From: Bidens hawaiensis
Taxonomy: Eukaryota; Streptophyta; Magnoliopsida; Asterales; Asteraceae
Length of the DNA: 64,000 bases
Assembly (NCBI GenBank): GCA_021521415.1
Contig: JAIQDT010001649.1
Location: 1 to 64,000 of the forward strand
Direction: 5' to 3'
In this document: positions 45,373-57,126 of the stretch, in pieces
Layout: each line of letters opens with the position of its first letter
Position numbering within the stretch: the stretch's first letter is position 1
Position numbers and translations under genes: made by a program
The notes under the pieces: generated by a model
The model's database searches: none
Told to the model about the DNA's origin: nothing
What the model saw: the letters and a program-made list of their open reading frames with translations, nothing else

Positions 45373-46148
45373 TCGAATCTTGTATTTGGATATCGGAACA
45401 ATTGTAATTTGACTCATCATATGATTATGGTTTATGATTATGATATTTTGAGTTATGTTCCATTTTAGCATGTTTAAATCCATGAATAAGTTAATTATTC
45501 TAAATGTCCGTAGTCGTTCATATTTGTGGGAACAAATATGAAGGTAAGACTATTATGAACTAGGATTGGTGGATATTCATGGGATATGAATATAGAGCAA
45601 GGGTTGCTGCCAAGGTTTATAGATATTTATGGGATATAAATATTGGACTGACCCGCTCTAAAATGTTACTACATGGAATCTTTGTGATTGATCATAAGTA
45701 AATTTGAGTAAAGGCGAATATCATAGTATCCTCCGACCTGAGATACATATTGGCTCTTGATATTCACCGAATACTATACTTTAACTTAGTTCTTTGCTGC
45801 TCTGAAACATGACAGTACATAAGTCTAAGATCAGGTATGGTATAAGGTGATTGTGAGAGACAAATGTAGTCAAGAGGGGATTTGTCCCTCTTATTCGTTG
45901 AGAGTGAGATGTCTAAGGCCTGAAAGTTAAATCAACAGAGAATGATCACTCTGTGTCTCTGGATTTGACATGACGTCTGAGACAAAAGGATAAATGATAG
46001 ATTCACCTAAATCATTTCAACTAAGGGACTTGAAGGGGATGATGTTATTGAATGACACTTCGTCATGCGTATTAGGGGTAGTAAACCGTAGTTAGGTGGT
46101 ATTTGCTACTTGCATCAATCTTCTATGTATCTTGTGCAAGTGGGAGAT
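45373..46148 (+). other. Untranslated region of the nested copia element
   Basis: About 780 bases without an open frame, ending in the polypurine tract at about 46138-46148 (AAGTGGGAGAT). No other feature was recognised. Confidence 0.6.
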
Positions 46149-47073
46149 TGTTGGACTTGATCTGCCCAAGACACATATTATAATTGATGTGGCTAGTACG
46201 TTATGATCCAAGTCGGGTCAAACTCAATAACAAGCTAGACAAACATCAATTGTATTTGTTTATATATGATATGATCATAAGTAAATAAATATTGACACTT
46301 ATGTTATTTGGAAAAGGGTTTCTAAATACAATATACTTGTGAAATGAATAAATCATATGGATGATTTATATTTTGAGAGAGAACATTCCATAGTGTTATT
46401 TAAGATGATTAAATAACAATATGTGAAAATGGTTACCTAGCATGTTGCCTATATATTGTGTTACACTTATAAGCAATAAGTTTTATAACACAAATATATA
46501 AATGGAAGGTTTAAAAAAAAATAATAACTAGGAAGGAATCTCTTCCTCTCTTATTATTTTATTATTATTTCAAATGTTAGTGGAGACATGCAAGGTTTCT
46601 AATTGGTGCCATGGGTGGTGCCAAAAAATACACACTTACTTCCTCTTTCACTATCATTTTTGCATGTAACAAAAAAAGTTTTCTACTCTCTCTCTTTTCT
46701 CTCTAATTTTCGGCCAAGAGGAGGAGCCAAGGGAGGAAGAAAATTTTTGAGTGCAAATCCTAGCCACAAGGTGTTTGCTTGAAGGCTTGAAGGGTATACA
46801 AGCTTGAGGAACTCCTATCTTGAAGTTCTAGCCTACCATTCATCATCCCTTTCACATTTCCTTGGTTTTGAAAGGTAGTCTTAACATGCATGGACTTATA
46901 GTGACATGCATGTGTTTGATAGTATGTATTTCGTATTTGGATCCGGGTTTGGGTTTTGCATGTATAAAATTGGTTTTATACACTATAAACTAACAAGATT
47001 TAAAACATTTATCCGCTGGGTTTTTGGTAAAAGTAAGGTTTTATTACTTTGATAATCTTGTTAAAACCCAACA
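46149..47073 (+). repeat. 3' LTR of the nested copia element, 925 bp
   Basis: Starts TGTTGGACTTGATCTGCCC and ends AAACCCAACA, directly followed by the target duplication ttgcc. An (A)9 run with small indels and about twenty substitutions separate it from the left LTR. Confidence 0.93.
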
Positions 47074-48468
47074 TTGCCTTCTCTTCTTTAACCAAAATTC
47101 CGAAACTCCCCCGTGGCCAAATAATTGACATAATGAGCATACCATGGAGCGGTTGAAACAACAAGCAACTGTTCATCCAGAAATTTTCGTTTATTTCTTT
47201 CAGATTATCAACACCCTCAAGGGTAATTCGCGACAAATGATCCGCAACTACATTCTCACAACCCTTCTTGTCACGAATTTTGAGATTGAACTCTTGTAAT
47301 AATAACACCCATCGAATCAAACGTGGCTTCGCATCTTTCTTTTCCGTCAAATAACGCACCGCACTATGATCCGAGTACACCACAACTTTACTTCCCAAAA
47401 TATACGAGCGAAACTTATCTAAGGCATACACCACCGCAAGCAACTCCTTTTCGGTGGTGGTGTAGTTCAATTGTGTCTCGGATAAAGTTTTGCTCGCATA
47501 ATAGATCACCACCGGTTTTTTATCCACTCTTTGACCCAAAATCGCTCCCACCGTGCTATCACTAGCATCACACATAATCTCGAATGGCTTTGACCAATCC
47601 GGTGATTGTAGGATTGGTGCTTGCGCTAACTTCTCCTTCAAACTGTTAAATGCTTGCAAACACTCATTAGTAAACTCAAAGGGGACATCCTTCAATAGAA
47701 GATTACATAAAGGTTTTGAAATTGCACTAAAACCTTTAATAAATCTTCTATAGAATCTGGCATGTCCTAAAAATGATCTCACCCCTTTGACATTTTTCGG
47801 GGGTGGCAAAGATGATATTACTCTAATTTTTGCTTGATCAACTTCCATCCCCCTACTTGAAACCACATGACCCAACACAATACCTTCTTGTACCATGAAA
47901 TGACTTTTCTCCCATCTTAACACCAAGTTTGTCTCAACACAACGTTTTAAAACTTTTTCTAAATCATTGAGACAAGACTCAAAAGTTGAACCAAAAATAG
48001 AAAAGTCATCCATAAAAACTTCAAGTGAATCCCGACCATGTCTGAAAATATGCTCATCATGCATCTTTGAAAAGTAGCCTGGGCATTACACAATCTAAAT
48101 GGCATCCTTCTAAAAGCAAAGGTACCATATGGACAAGTAAAAATGGTTTTGTGTTGGTCATCGGGATGAATTGAAATTTTATTATAACCCGAATACCCAT
48201 CCAAAAAACAATAATATTTTTGACCCGAAAGTTTTTCAATTATTTGATCAATGAATGGTAATGGAAAATGATCTTTAGAGGTGGGGGTATTTAATTTTCT
48301 ATAATCAATGCACACTCGCCACCCGGTTACCAGTCGGGTTGCGATTTTTTCACCATTATCATCTTTAATTACCTGTTTGCCGGCTTTCTTGGGCACTACC
48401 TGTGTCGGGCTCACCCATGAGCTGTCTGAAATGGGATAAATAATCCCTGCATCCAACCACTTGATTAC
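47074..48468 (-). pseudogene. Athila reverse transcriptase and RNase H
   Basis: Minus strand: RT fingers and palm from 48456 (GIIYPISDSSWVSPTQVVPK, WRVCIDYRKLN, FPLPFIDQIIEKLSGQ), a frameshift at about 48000-48060, then [20 protein letters not shown] with the catalytic Phe-Met-Asp-Asp kept. RNase H follows ([47 protein letters not shown]), ending before the copia insertion at 47073. RT and RNase H copy element RNA into DNA. Apart from the frameshift the core is well preserved. Confidence 0.9.
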
Positions 48469-49551
48469 CTATTTTTTCACCACTTCCCGCAAATTCGGGT
48501 TCAATCTCCCTTGAGTCTCTCTTGTTGGTTTAGCCTCCTCATCTATAATTATTTTATGCATAACAATAGAAGGACTAATACCTTTTAAATTTGCAAGCGT
48601 CCATACAATAGCTGCTTTATATGCTTCCAACACCTTCACTAATGCCCGCTCTCGCTCTTGCTCCAAATTTGAAGCAATGATAGCCGGGAGGGTTTCATTT
48701 TCCCCTAAAAATACATACTTCAAGTGACTCGGGAGCTCCTTCAACTCCACTTTTGGTGGACACTCCAAAGATGGTTTTGTAACTGAATTGATTTCCTTTG
48801 GCAAACTCTCCCATTGTTGTGTCCATGGTGGTCTTCCCTCTTGTAGAGCTAGCGTATTCTGTTTTTGTTCCTCCATCCGCAAAGCACAAACGTGTACCTG
48901 TTCAGAATCATCACAAAGACAAGCCTCTACACAATCCTCATCATATTCATGAGGATTGCAATGATCCACCACATCTGCCAAAAAACATTCTTCACCACTC
49001 AAAGAATTAGAAACATTAGTAAAAACATTTAAACGCATTTTCCGGTTTCCAAAGGCCATGTCAACGGTACCATATCTACAATCAATGATTGCATTGGCCG
49101 TGTTCAAAAATGGTCGACCCAAGATAACATTTTGTTGTTGACTTGAGTCACTTGATGAATAATCTAACACCAAAAAGTCCACAGGATAATAAAAATCCTC
49201 TACCTTCACAATTACATCCCGTACGATTCCACGAGGAAGTTTATGAGATAAATCAGCCAATACAACCATGGTCTCCACACGTTTCAAAGGACTAAAGTCG
49301 TATTGGTCATATAAACCCCAGGAGAATACTCACTCCGGCCCCAAGATCCAATAACGCCTTAGACATTTGAAAATCGCCCACTTGAATGTTAATTAAGGGT
49401 GTTCCTGGATCTTGAAGCTTAGGAGGGAGGTCTCCTTTTAAAACCGCACTTACCCGCTCGGTTAAATCTACCCGTTTAGGCACTTTTTGTTGCCTCTTTT
49501 GAGTGCATAATTCTTCTAAAAATTTTGCATAAGCGGGTACTTGTTTTATTG
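48469..49551 (-). pseudogene. Athila protease and protease-RT linker
   Basis: Around 49360-49310 the minus strand gives LLDLGAGVSILP-type sequence in shifted frames, the Asp-x-Gly protease centre. It then opens at 49287 for 272 codons: VVLADLSHKLPRGIVRDVIV, NVILGRPFLNTANAIID (second protease lobe), an acidic linker, and IIDEEAKPTRETQGRLNPNL before RT. Several frameshifts occur between 49551 and 49290. Confidence 0.8.
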
Positions 49552-51908
49552 CTAAGGAAGATTGACTTTAACCTGTTTAAATACCTTCCACATCTCCTCC
49601 TTTTGAGGACCCCATTTTAAAATCACATTTTTCTTACCCGGATCGATCAAAGCTGAAGGAAATGGAATTGGAACCTCTCCCACTTCCTTGCTTTTATCGT
49701 TTAAAAGTTCATTTTGACCTGAATCTTTGTTTGAAAACGTGGATGGTTTAGGGGGTTGAATGGGTGAAGCTTGTTCATCTTCACTTTCTACCCCCGTCAC
49801 ATCCTCTACCACACCTTCAACTAATTCCGGTGTGGTATTGATTTTAAATTCCTTACCACTTCTTAAAACACTTATCTGATTAATCGGCACATTGTGAGAA
49901 GTAATGTGAGTAGGGTTCACCTTGGTGTCACTCGGGAGTTGACCTTTGTTCTTCTTCAAGTTAGATACCTTGGTTGCAAGTTGGCCCATTTGAGTTGTCA
50001 ATGATTGGATGGCCTTGTCACGAATTTCATCCTCTTGTATACGAGCTTCATCCAACTGATTCCTCTTTTGCATTTCTTGCTGCATCATCTTTAACATGCC
50101 CATCACTTTATTCCCACTTGATGAACTTTGGCCCGAAGACCCACCTTGATTACCACCCGTTCCTTGAAATTGACTTTGATTTCCTTGGTTGAAGTATTGT
50201 TGATGAGGGATAAAGGTGGTTTGAGAAGTTCCTTGGAAATTCGGATTGAGTTGAGTTGCTTGATTTCCATAACGGAGATTTGGATGATTTCTCAACCCGG
50301 GGTGGTAAGTGTTTGAGTTCATGTTAAAATTTCGATTACCACTCCATTGGCCTTGAAGTGCATTTACCTCCTCAACTTGTGCTTGACCTACCGTACACAC
50401 ATCATCCCCATGACCCACATCTTCCACGGCATAAACTTGCGGTCTTCCAATTGCCGGTCTTGCCCTTCTTGCAGTTTGAGCCTTTCTCTTTGATGTGACC
50501 GACATTTGTTCCAAGAATGCCCAATCATCTTGTTCATAATTTGTACCGAAAGTACCATTTGTGATTGACATCAAATCCCTTTCATCTTCCGCATTCAACC
50601 CTTCATTAAAAGCATTCAACAACTCTCAAAGAGCTATACCATGATGAGGACAATTCTTGATCATCATGTTGAACCTCTCGAATGCTTCATGAAACATTTC
50701 ACCCAATTGTTGTTGGAAAGACCTCAATCTTCGTCTCACATCATTAGTCTTTTGGGCCGTGTAAAACTCTTCTAAGAACCTTTCTTGCATCTCGGCCCAA
50801 GTATAAATCAATGCGGATGGCAATGTGTAAAACCATCTCTTCGCCTTATCCTCCAACGAAAATTGAAATAAAACTAATTTCGCCTCATTCGGTGTAAAAC
50901 CTTGACCCCCAATCGTGTTGCAAATGGAGTCATATTCCTCCAAATGAAAATAGGGTTCTTCCGCGGCTAAACCCTTGTACTTTGGTAAACTTTGGAGCGC
51001 ATTGGTTCTCACCTCAAATGTTCTTCCTTGGTGGTTTTGAGGAATAACCACCGGAGATGGGTTATTGGTGATGATTGGTCGAAAATGAGCCTCTATTCCC
51101 CTAACCATTTCCCTTGCATGTCTTCTTGGTACCCCCAATGGTACTCTTGGTTGACCCATTTGTCGGTAAACGGGCCTTTGTTACATATTTTGTTGAACCT
51201 ACGGTTGGGGATTTGGTTGTTGAAATTGAGGTTGTTGAAACTGCGGTTGTTGTGGAACTTTTTGCAATGGTTGTGGTTGTTGTATTTGATTGACATGTGG
51301 TCCACCCCATTGTTGCACTTGTTGTTGCGGTTGAAAGTCGGATCCATACCCAAACTGCCCTTGAATCCTCAACTGATTCCCATCAACCCCGCTTGAATAT
51401 CCTTCTTCGAACTCTTTATACCCTTCATTACCATCACCATACCGTGGCCCACCAAACAATTGTGGGCCCGATCTTTGACCCGATGGAATATGAGTTATGG
51501 GTGGGTCTTGGGTAAATGTGTATGGTTGTGATAACGTGGATTTTGTTGAGATTGGAAAGATGATTGTTGTGGTGAGTTTGATGATTGTCCTTGCATAGGC
51601 ATGAAAGTGGTCAAGGGTGGAAAGTTAGGTGGTGATTGAAAACTAAACACGGTTGAAGTTGGTACATTTGTAGAGGTTGTGGTAGTAATGGGTTCAGTGG
51701 ATGATGGATTTTCAGAATTTATGGGTGGTGGCATTGGCGGGACAGTTTGTTCCGAAGCCATGAATGTGGTGTCAGTTTTTCGACTTTTTGTACTTGGCGA
51801 CCCAATAACCTTGTTTTCCCTTTGCAAAATCCGGTTCTGACGAAAGGTTCTCTTGATTTCAGGATCAAATGCTAACGGTGATGAAGACCGAGAGCGACTT
51901 ATATGCAT
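49552..51908 (-). pseudogene. Athila gag
   Basis: Segments on the minus strand: 51908-51495 (Ser/Thr/Pro/Gln-rich N-terminus), 51459-51199 (Gln/Pro-rich), 51159-50626 (retrotrans_gag domain: FEVRTNALQSLPKYKGLAAE, EDKAKRWFYTLPSALIYTWA, RFLEEFYTAQKT), a stop at 50626-50628, then 50622-49552 (356 codons, Asn/Gln-rich, ending KVFKQVKVNLP). Gag builds the particle. Frameshifts join the first three parts. The Athila Gag here has no CCHC knuckle that I can see. Confidence 0.85.
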
Positions 51909-52004
51909 ATACCTGTAAGTACCTGCACACTAGCACAACCCGCGTAAAACTGACAATAAACAATTAAACAAAAACTACAAAAATAACACATGTTGCTCAC
52001 TTCT

Positions 52005-52021
52005 CCTCGGCAACGGCGCCA
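52005..52021 (-). other. Primer binding site (tRNA-Asp) of the Athila-type element
   Basis: The minus strand reads TGGCGCCGTTGCCGAGG, five bases after the 5' LTR. TGGCGCCGTTGCCGGGGA is the tRNA-Asp-type site typical of Athila and related elements. Confidence 0.88.
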
Positions 52022-52026
52022 AAATT

Positions 52027-53178
52027 TGACACGAGGTCGAAGACTCATTCAAAAATAAACCAATTACAACTAATTAGATAGTGGTAAATGGGTGTCGAAC
52101 ACGAAGAGTTTGTGGAATATGTGTTACCAAGTAGTTTTATAGGTTAACTAAATTTAAACTAAATTAAGAAAATAAAATCTCAAAGTTTAGGTTTTTTTTG
52201 TTTGATTAACAAAAATTAACTAAACACTTAACACGGTTTTTCAATCAAAGATGAGAGGATATGCTCTCCCTCGGTTTCAGGTTTCAATGAATGTTAATGT
52301 AAACGTTTAATCTGAGATGAACTATAAAAACATAATTTATGAATATGCAAACAATTGTGTTAATTGAGGACTAAGTACTTGGATTAATAAACACAAGGCA
52401 ATCACTCAAAAACCAATTAGATTATCCAACCCCGAATTCCAGCCGATTAATCCTGATTGCCTATAGCACCAAGAACTGACGGTTTAGAACACGAATTAAA
52501 CAAACTAACAACTTATCAATCAATACATAGACATCATAATTATGAAATCAACAATATTAAATTACCATCTCAGCAATTGCATAAACATTCAATCAACAAA
52601 AAATATGAAACCTTATAATCCGAGGGAAAACACAAAGGAAATTAGCCAAGCATGATTCGGTTCATCATCCAATCGATTATAATGTGCATACGAATCAAAA
52701 ACAAGTCTCTAATGCTTAAACAACTCAAAATTGAGTTATAGTTCCTTAAAATCGCTTCCCAAAGTGTATCCAATCGAAAAACTATGAAAAAGATACCCAA
52801 AAGTCGTCCCAGAACGGACTTAAATGGCAGTTACAGATTCTGCGTCAGAGTCCACCGTAAACTATGTAGCTTACGATGGTTTCAGAAGTTTTACGCCAGC
52901 CTCTATCTGTTTACGGCAGCCTGCTATGCTGGAACCCTACCGTAAGCTACGGTAGCCTCAGCTCCAAATCCTTTGTTCTTCTTTGACTTGTTGACTGCCA
53001 TCACCAACTCTCAAGTCCTTTGCTCCTCTCCATCATAGTTCACTTGAATCGCCATTTTTAACACCTGTACCTACAAATGCACGACATAGTGTAATCCAAA
53101 TTCATGAAATTAATCATAAACGCACATGTTTTAACGAGAATTACTACACTTAAGGGTGGTTCTACAATCCACCCGTCA
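52027..53178 (-). repeat. 5' LTR of the Athila-type element, 1152 bp
   Basis: It carries the about 100-bp segment missing from the other LTR. One palindrome pair is damaged here (52851-52879), while CTACCGTAAGCTACGGTAG near 52937-52955 is intact. Confidence 0.93.
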
Positions 53179-53183
53179 TAAAT

Positions 53184-53749
53184 ACAAAGTATATTATAAA
53201 ACTCTATTAAGGTTAGACTAAACCTAAGAGTCTGTTGAACTGAATCTGACTAATAGTCTGCTGATCAGACCAAGAGTGCTGAACTAAAACAAACATAAAA
53301 ATTTGCTGATCAGACCACGAGTCTGCTGACACGAATCTGCTGAACCGAAACAGACTTAAAGTCTGCTAATTAATAAAACAAATACTATTTAGATACATAT
53401 GCAAGACTATTATAAATATAGGATAATAGCGTACTGAGGGAAATGATTCTGAATATCACTGATGTCATGAGATATCAAAGTATGCAAAGATAGCATATCA
53501 TTGAAAAGAAATCTCTGAGAAATATTGTTAAAGGAATGATCAATAAAGATTGATCAAAAAGTTAAAGGAACTCGAGAATATTTAAGAGTCATGATTGTAT
53601 AGCATATCAGATATGACTGCTCAAAAGTACAAAGGTACTGTATGACGTAAGGAAAACAAATGATAAGGATCAAGAGATGGAATTGATTCGACAGATCGAA
53701 TCCAAGAAGTAATAAAGCTAACATTGGTAGATGTTTAGAATACAAAAGG
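53184..53749 (+). other. Continuation of the gag-only gypsy internal region
   Basis: Noncoding. Degenerate repeats of 'gtctgctga' with 'tcagacca' or 'acugaa'-like ends (aactgaa, accgaaa) cover about 53230-53375. No RT, RNase H or integrase motif occurs in any plus frame. The part from 53750 on belongs to the Tekay element, which seems to be inserted here; the 3' LTR of the older element would lie beyond the window. Confidence 0.5.
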
Positions 53750-56700
53750 TGTAACGATTCCGGCAGAATCAGGTATACCCTAACCGGTATATACTATTTA
53801 TGTGATATTTAATAATGAATATGTGAATTATAATGCGTTTATACGAGTATGTATGATTCATAGTACGGATTATACCCGATTATACAATTAATCGTATTTG
53901 AAATACGATTAACCGATTAACGGTTATTGAAGCCCGAACGAATCGGGGATACATTATAGACGAGATATATAATATTTAGTGATGTTTACGAAGTATTAAA
54001 GCTTCGGGATAAGTGAATTAAAGCACTGGAAAAGAATTTTCGATTTAATGGAACGTCGGTACCTTAAACAAAACCTTTAATACCAAACCGAGCAAGAGCC
54101 TATCGATCAAGCCGAAAAAGATGCGTAATTATTAATAATATGATGTTTTAAGATAATGCATGGTTTAAGTTTTTGAAATTTTTAAATCGGTTTTATATAA
54201 ATTTCATTTTTAAGCCGAAAAACGACCGTTTTAGCCTCGTTTTAAGCCGAATTAAACATTTAACCGAAAAACGAACTGAACCAGATTATCCAAAACATTA
54301 TCCAGATTACGGAAATCTGAATGAGTGGCCAAGAATGGATGGGTGGGCCCCACCCCACCTCTCTCCCTACTCCGATCGGCAAGGGGTTATACCCCTTTGC
54401 CTTTGTTATTTTTATTAAAAAAAATCCACAATCAACAATCTTCATTTCCTCTCAATCCATGAGCTAAAAACCGGGTTTTGTAGCAAGAACAACGAGGTAA
54501 AGGTCGATTTATATTCGTGTTCATCTTCCTTTCTCGAGTTTAATTACAAGAAAATGAGGTTTCAAGTGAAAAAGGGTGAAAACCCGAGATGAAATCGATT
54601 CTTGCATGATCAAGTGATGTATACGAGTTATACAAGGGATCTTGGTCCAAGAAAGGAGTTAAACGAACCAAAAACGAATTTTTACGGTTAAATCTTTGTT
54701 TTTATATCATAACCGAAACCATGAAAGAAATGGCTTGATTGTGGGTGTAACTTGCTTGGTGTGGTGTTATTGTGCTTGTAGGTGTTGTATCTAGTTGATA
54801 GAAAAGGCTAGAAAGCGAGATCCTTGCGATTTGAAGCTAGAAACACAAGGTAGGTCGGTTTTTGTGTGATGATTTAGTTTTGGACAGATTGTGACTCGTT
54901 TAGAGTTAGGTCATGAAATTTTACAGAGGTGTTAGATATATGAAAATATGAGTTCTGTGAAATGTTGGTAATTTTTGGACGAAGGATGAATATTTGGTGA
55001 ATTTAATGCTCGGTTTTGGCCAAAAATGGTGAAAAATAGTTAAATATCATGAAAAATTCTGGAAAATTTCAGATAATCTTTTTATAACATGTATAAGTCA
55101 CACAAATAATTTGAGGTCAGTTGGAGAAGTCTAAGTAGGCTTTTCAGCGAAACGAGTTCTAGGATTTTCTAGCTCGGTTTTAGAGAAAATGGCATGTAAA
55201 TTGAGATTTTGGTTCTGGAAAATTTACAGGGGACTATGTGGATTGCAGGGGTCATCCAGGAAAAATTTGGGATTTTTCTAAGATCGTTTGTTATTTACGA
55301 CATATTTAGTGTTTAAATGGTGTTTAAAAATAGATAAATAAATTTTAAATATAAAAATTAATTCTGGAAATATTTTTATGAAAATCCCCACTGTCAAAAA
55401 GTGATTTTTGCAAAATTTCAAGATCCGAGATTTAACGGATATTTATTTGTGCTAAAAAGAAGATAAAAACAAACTTTTAAAGCTTAAAACGCGTAAACCG
55501 ATAAAGTTCGCATAAGCGAGCTGACTGGTGTATAAAAACCCTAAAAATGGACTATTTTCATATAACTAAGTTAAACAAGTAAAAATAAATCATCCGAAAA
55601 TAATTCGGATGATTTGAGTAATTTTAACTGATTTGACAGTTTCCGGTACGCCAAAGACGGAAACGGGTCCCACGGCCAATCGGGGCGTCTAAACCGGGCT
55701 TTAAATTCAGAAATTTAATTAAATTATCAGTCAACAACTATTTTCGGGTCGGGTGTGACCAAACTCATTTTTGAAACGTAAAAACGGATAATTGTGCTAG
55801 GCACGCAAAACGGGAAAAACGACTAATGGTAATTTTGACTAATGAACTCTAAACGATATCACAATCTGAGTCCGTAGAAGTGTTTCTGGGATAACATTGC
55901 CCCCGGAACGGTTACAGTACTGGGATAACAGTGTCCCCAGATGTACCGGTTAACACGGTTAAAGTTATATTAATAGTGATTGTATAGTAACGAATTTAGG
56001 GATCATTTTACAGATCCGGATTAATAGCTCACATACTGTGTTACTGCTTGCGATAAGGTGAGTTTCACGAGCCCCTTTTTCTGAATTGTGTTTTTAAATA
56101 TTTTCCCGGGGCGGAAAACATGTTATTATTGAAATGTTTAAGTACATACTGAACACATGGAATTGCGTGTATTTATAAATTTTTGATTGTACGGGAATCG
56201 TAAGGAATTGGTACAGTACTGGGTTAACAGTGTCCCCAGAGGTCCCTAGAGGTGTTTCTGGGTTAACTTTGCCCCCGGAATGAGTACTGTACTGGGTTAA
56301 CAGTGTCCCCAGAGGTCCCTAGAGGTGTTTCTGGGTTAACTTTGCCCCCGGAATGGGTACTGTACTGGGTTAACAGTGTCCCCAGATGTCCGTAAAAGTA
56401 TAATTACATCGCTAATATATGATTATTATAATGATTTGTCACAGTTGTTTAAATTAGTGAAACTCACCAACTATTCGTAGTTGACCCGTTTTCTTTACAT
56501 GCTTTCTAGGTACTCCCAAACTAGAATAAGTGCTACATGCTTGATGATGCGTTTTTTTTGTGGAAGCTTAGTGATCATTTTGTATTAAATATGTTATTGT
56601 ACTGTTGGTAAAACCTATGTGTTAACGCCTAGACGGGAACTAAACTTGGAACAATGTAATATGATGTAAATTAATGTAGTGGTGTTTTCTTTATAAGCAA

Positions 56701-56767
56701 TGCTGTTGATATCAGATGTGTCTGTTGCATCCCGTTTACGTTTCCGCTGCGGTTACGGGGTGTTACA
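53750..56767 (+). repeat. 5' LTR of a Tekay-type chromovirus, 3018 bp
   Basis: Starts TGTAACGATTCCGGCAG and ends GGGGTGTTACA. The first 1.1 kb matches 62859-64000 with about fifteen differences by eye, so the element is young. It contains AG|GTGAGTTTCACGAGCCCC at 56056 and an acceptor-like ctttctag at 56502-56509. The left target flank would be aaagg (53745-53749); the right one is outside the window. Confidence 0.93.
56211..56392 (+). repeat. 73-bp tandem repeat in the Tekay LTR, 2.5 copies
   Basis: The word 'actgggttaacagtg' starts at 56218, 56291 and 56364; the units between are almost identical. A diverged relative lies at 55875-55945. It falls inside the proposed LTR intron. Confidence 0.9.
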
Positions 56768-56772
56768 GAACT

Positions 56773-56785
56773 TGGTATCAGAGCC
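56773..56785 (+). other. Primer binding site (Met-tRNA) of the Tekay element
   Basis: TGGTATCAGAGCC five bases after the LTR end. Confidence 0.92.
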
Positions 56786-57126
56786 ATTGGTTATAAAGAA
56801 TTAGGATGTCTTTAAAAGATACCTAAAATATAACCAGTAGCTCAAGTATTATAGGATCTGAATATCAACTAATAATTTATAGTGACGAGATCTGGATGAA
56901 CTTGGATGGACAAGTGAGTTATTATGGTCCGGAACATAATAACAGACTTGTCCGCACGAGGGAATTCAGGGGAAATCACGGGGCACATTAATAGGAAAAA
57001 TCGGCAACATATGTGTAAGTATATGATAATATTTTTATGTGACAAAGTTGTATATGTATGTGTATATTAATCATGATTTACATTATGGAAGAAACTATAT
57101 GTTTGCTAACTTGTGTACAGGAAGGG
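56786..57126 (+). other. Untranslated leader of the Tekay element
   Basis: No open frame of note. It ends in 'cttgtgtacag' at about 57120, a splice-acceptor-like sequence just before the next start codon. Confidence 0.5.

Larger units (their letters stand above)
44089..47073 (+). mobile_element. Internally deleted Ty1/copia element, 2985 bp, nested in Athila integrase
   Basis: Two LTRs (44089-45009 and 46149-47073) flank only 1.14 kb. A perfect 5-bp duplication, ttgcc (44084-44088 and 47074-47078), flanks the element. A primer-site-like TGGCATCAAGAGC follows the left LTR, and a purine run AAGTGGGAGAT precedes the right one. Only a piece of RNase H remains, so it depends on other elements. 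I count roughly twenty differences between the LTRs, so the insertion is fairly recent. Confidence 0.93.
37616..53178 (-). mobile_element. Complete Athila-type Ty3/gypsy retrotransposon, 15.6 kb, nested
   Basis: Two LTRs (37616-38694 and 52027-53178) enclose, on the minus strand, primer site, gag, protease, RT/RNase H, integrase and an env-like ORF. Both ends are TGAC...GTCA, and the flanks are a perfect 5-bp duplication, taaat (37611-37615 and 53179-53183). The tRNA-Asp primer site and an env-like ORF after integrase identify the Athila lineage. All coding regions carry stops or frameshifts. A 3-kb copia element is inserted in integrase. Confidence 0.93.

Noticed and set aside
54173..54418. 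81-codon open frame, repeated almost unchanged at 63286-63531
   Set aside because: It is the same stretch of the two LTRs of one young element; identity reflects recent insertion, not selection on a protein. No start context or domain.
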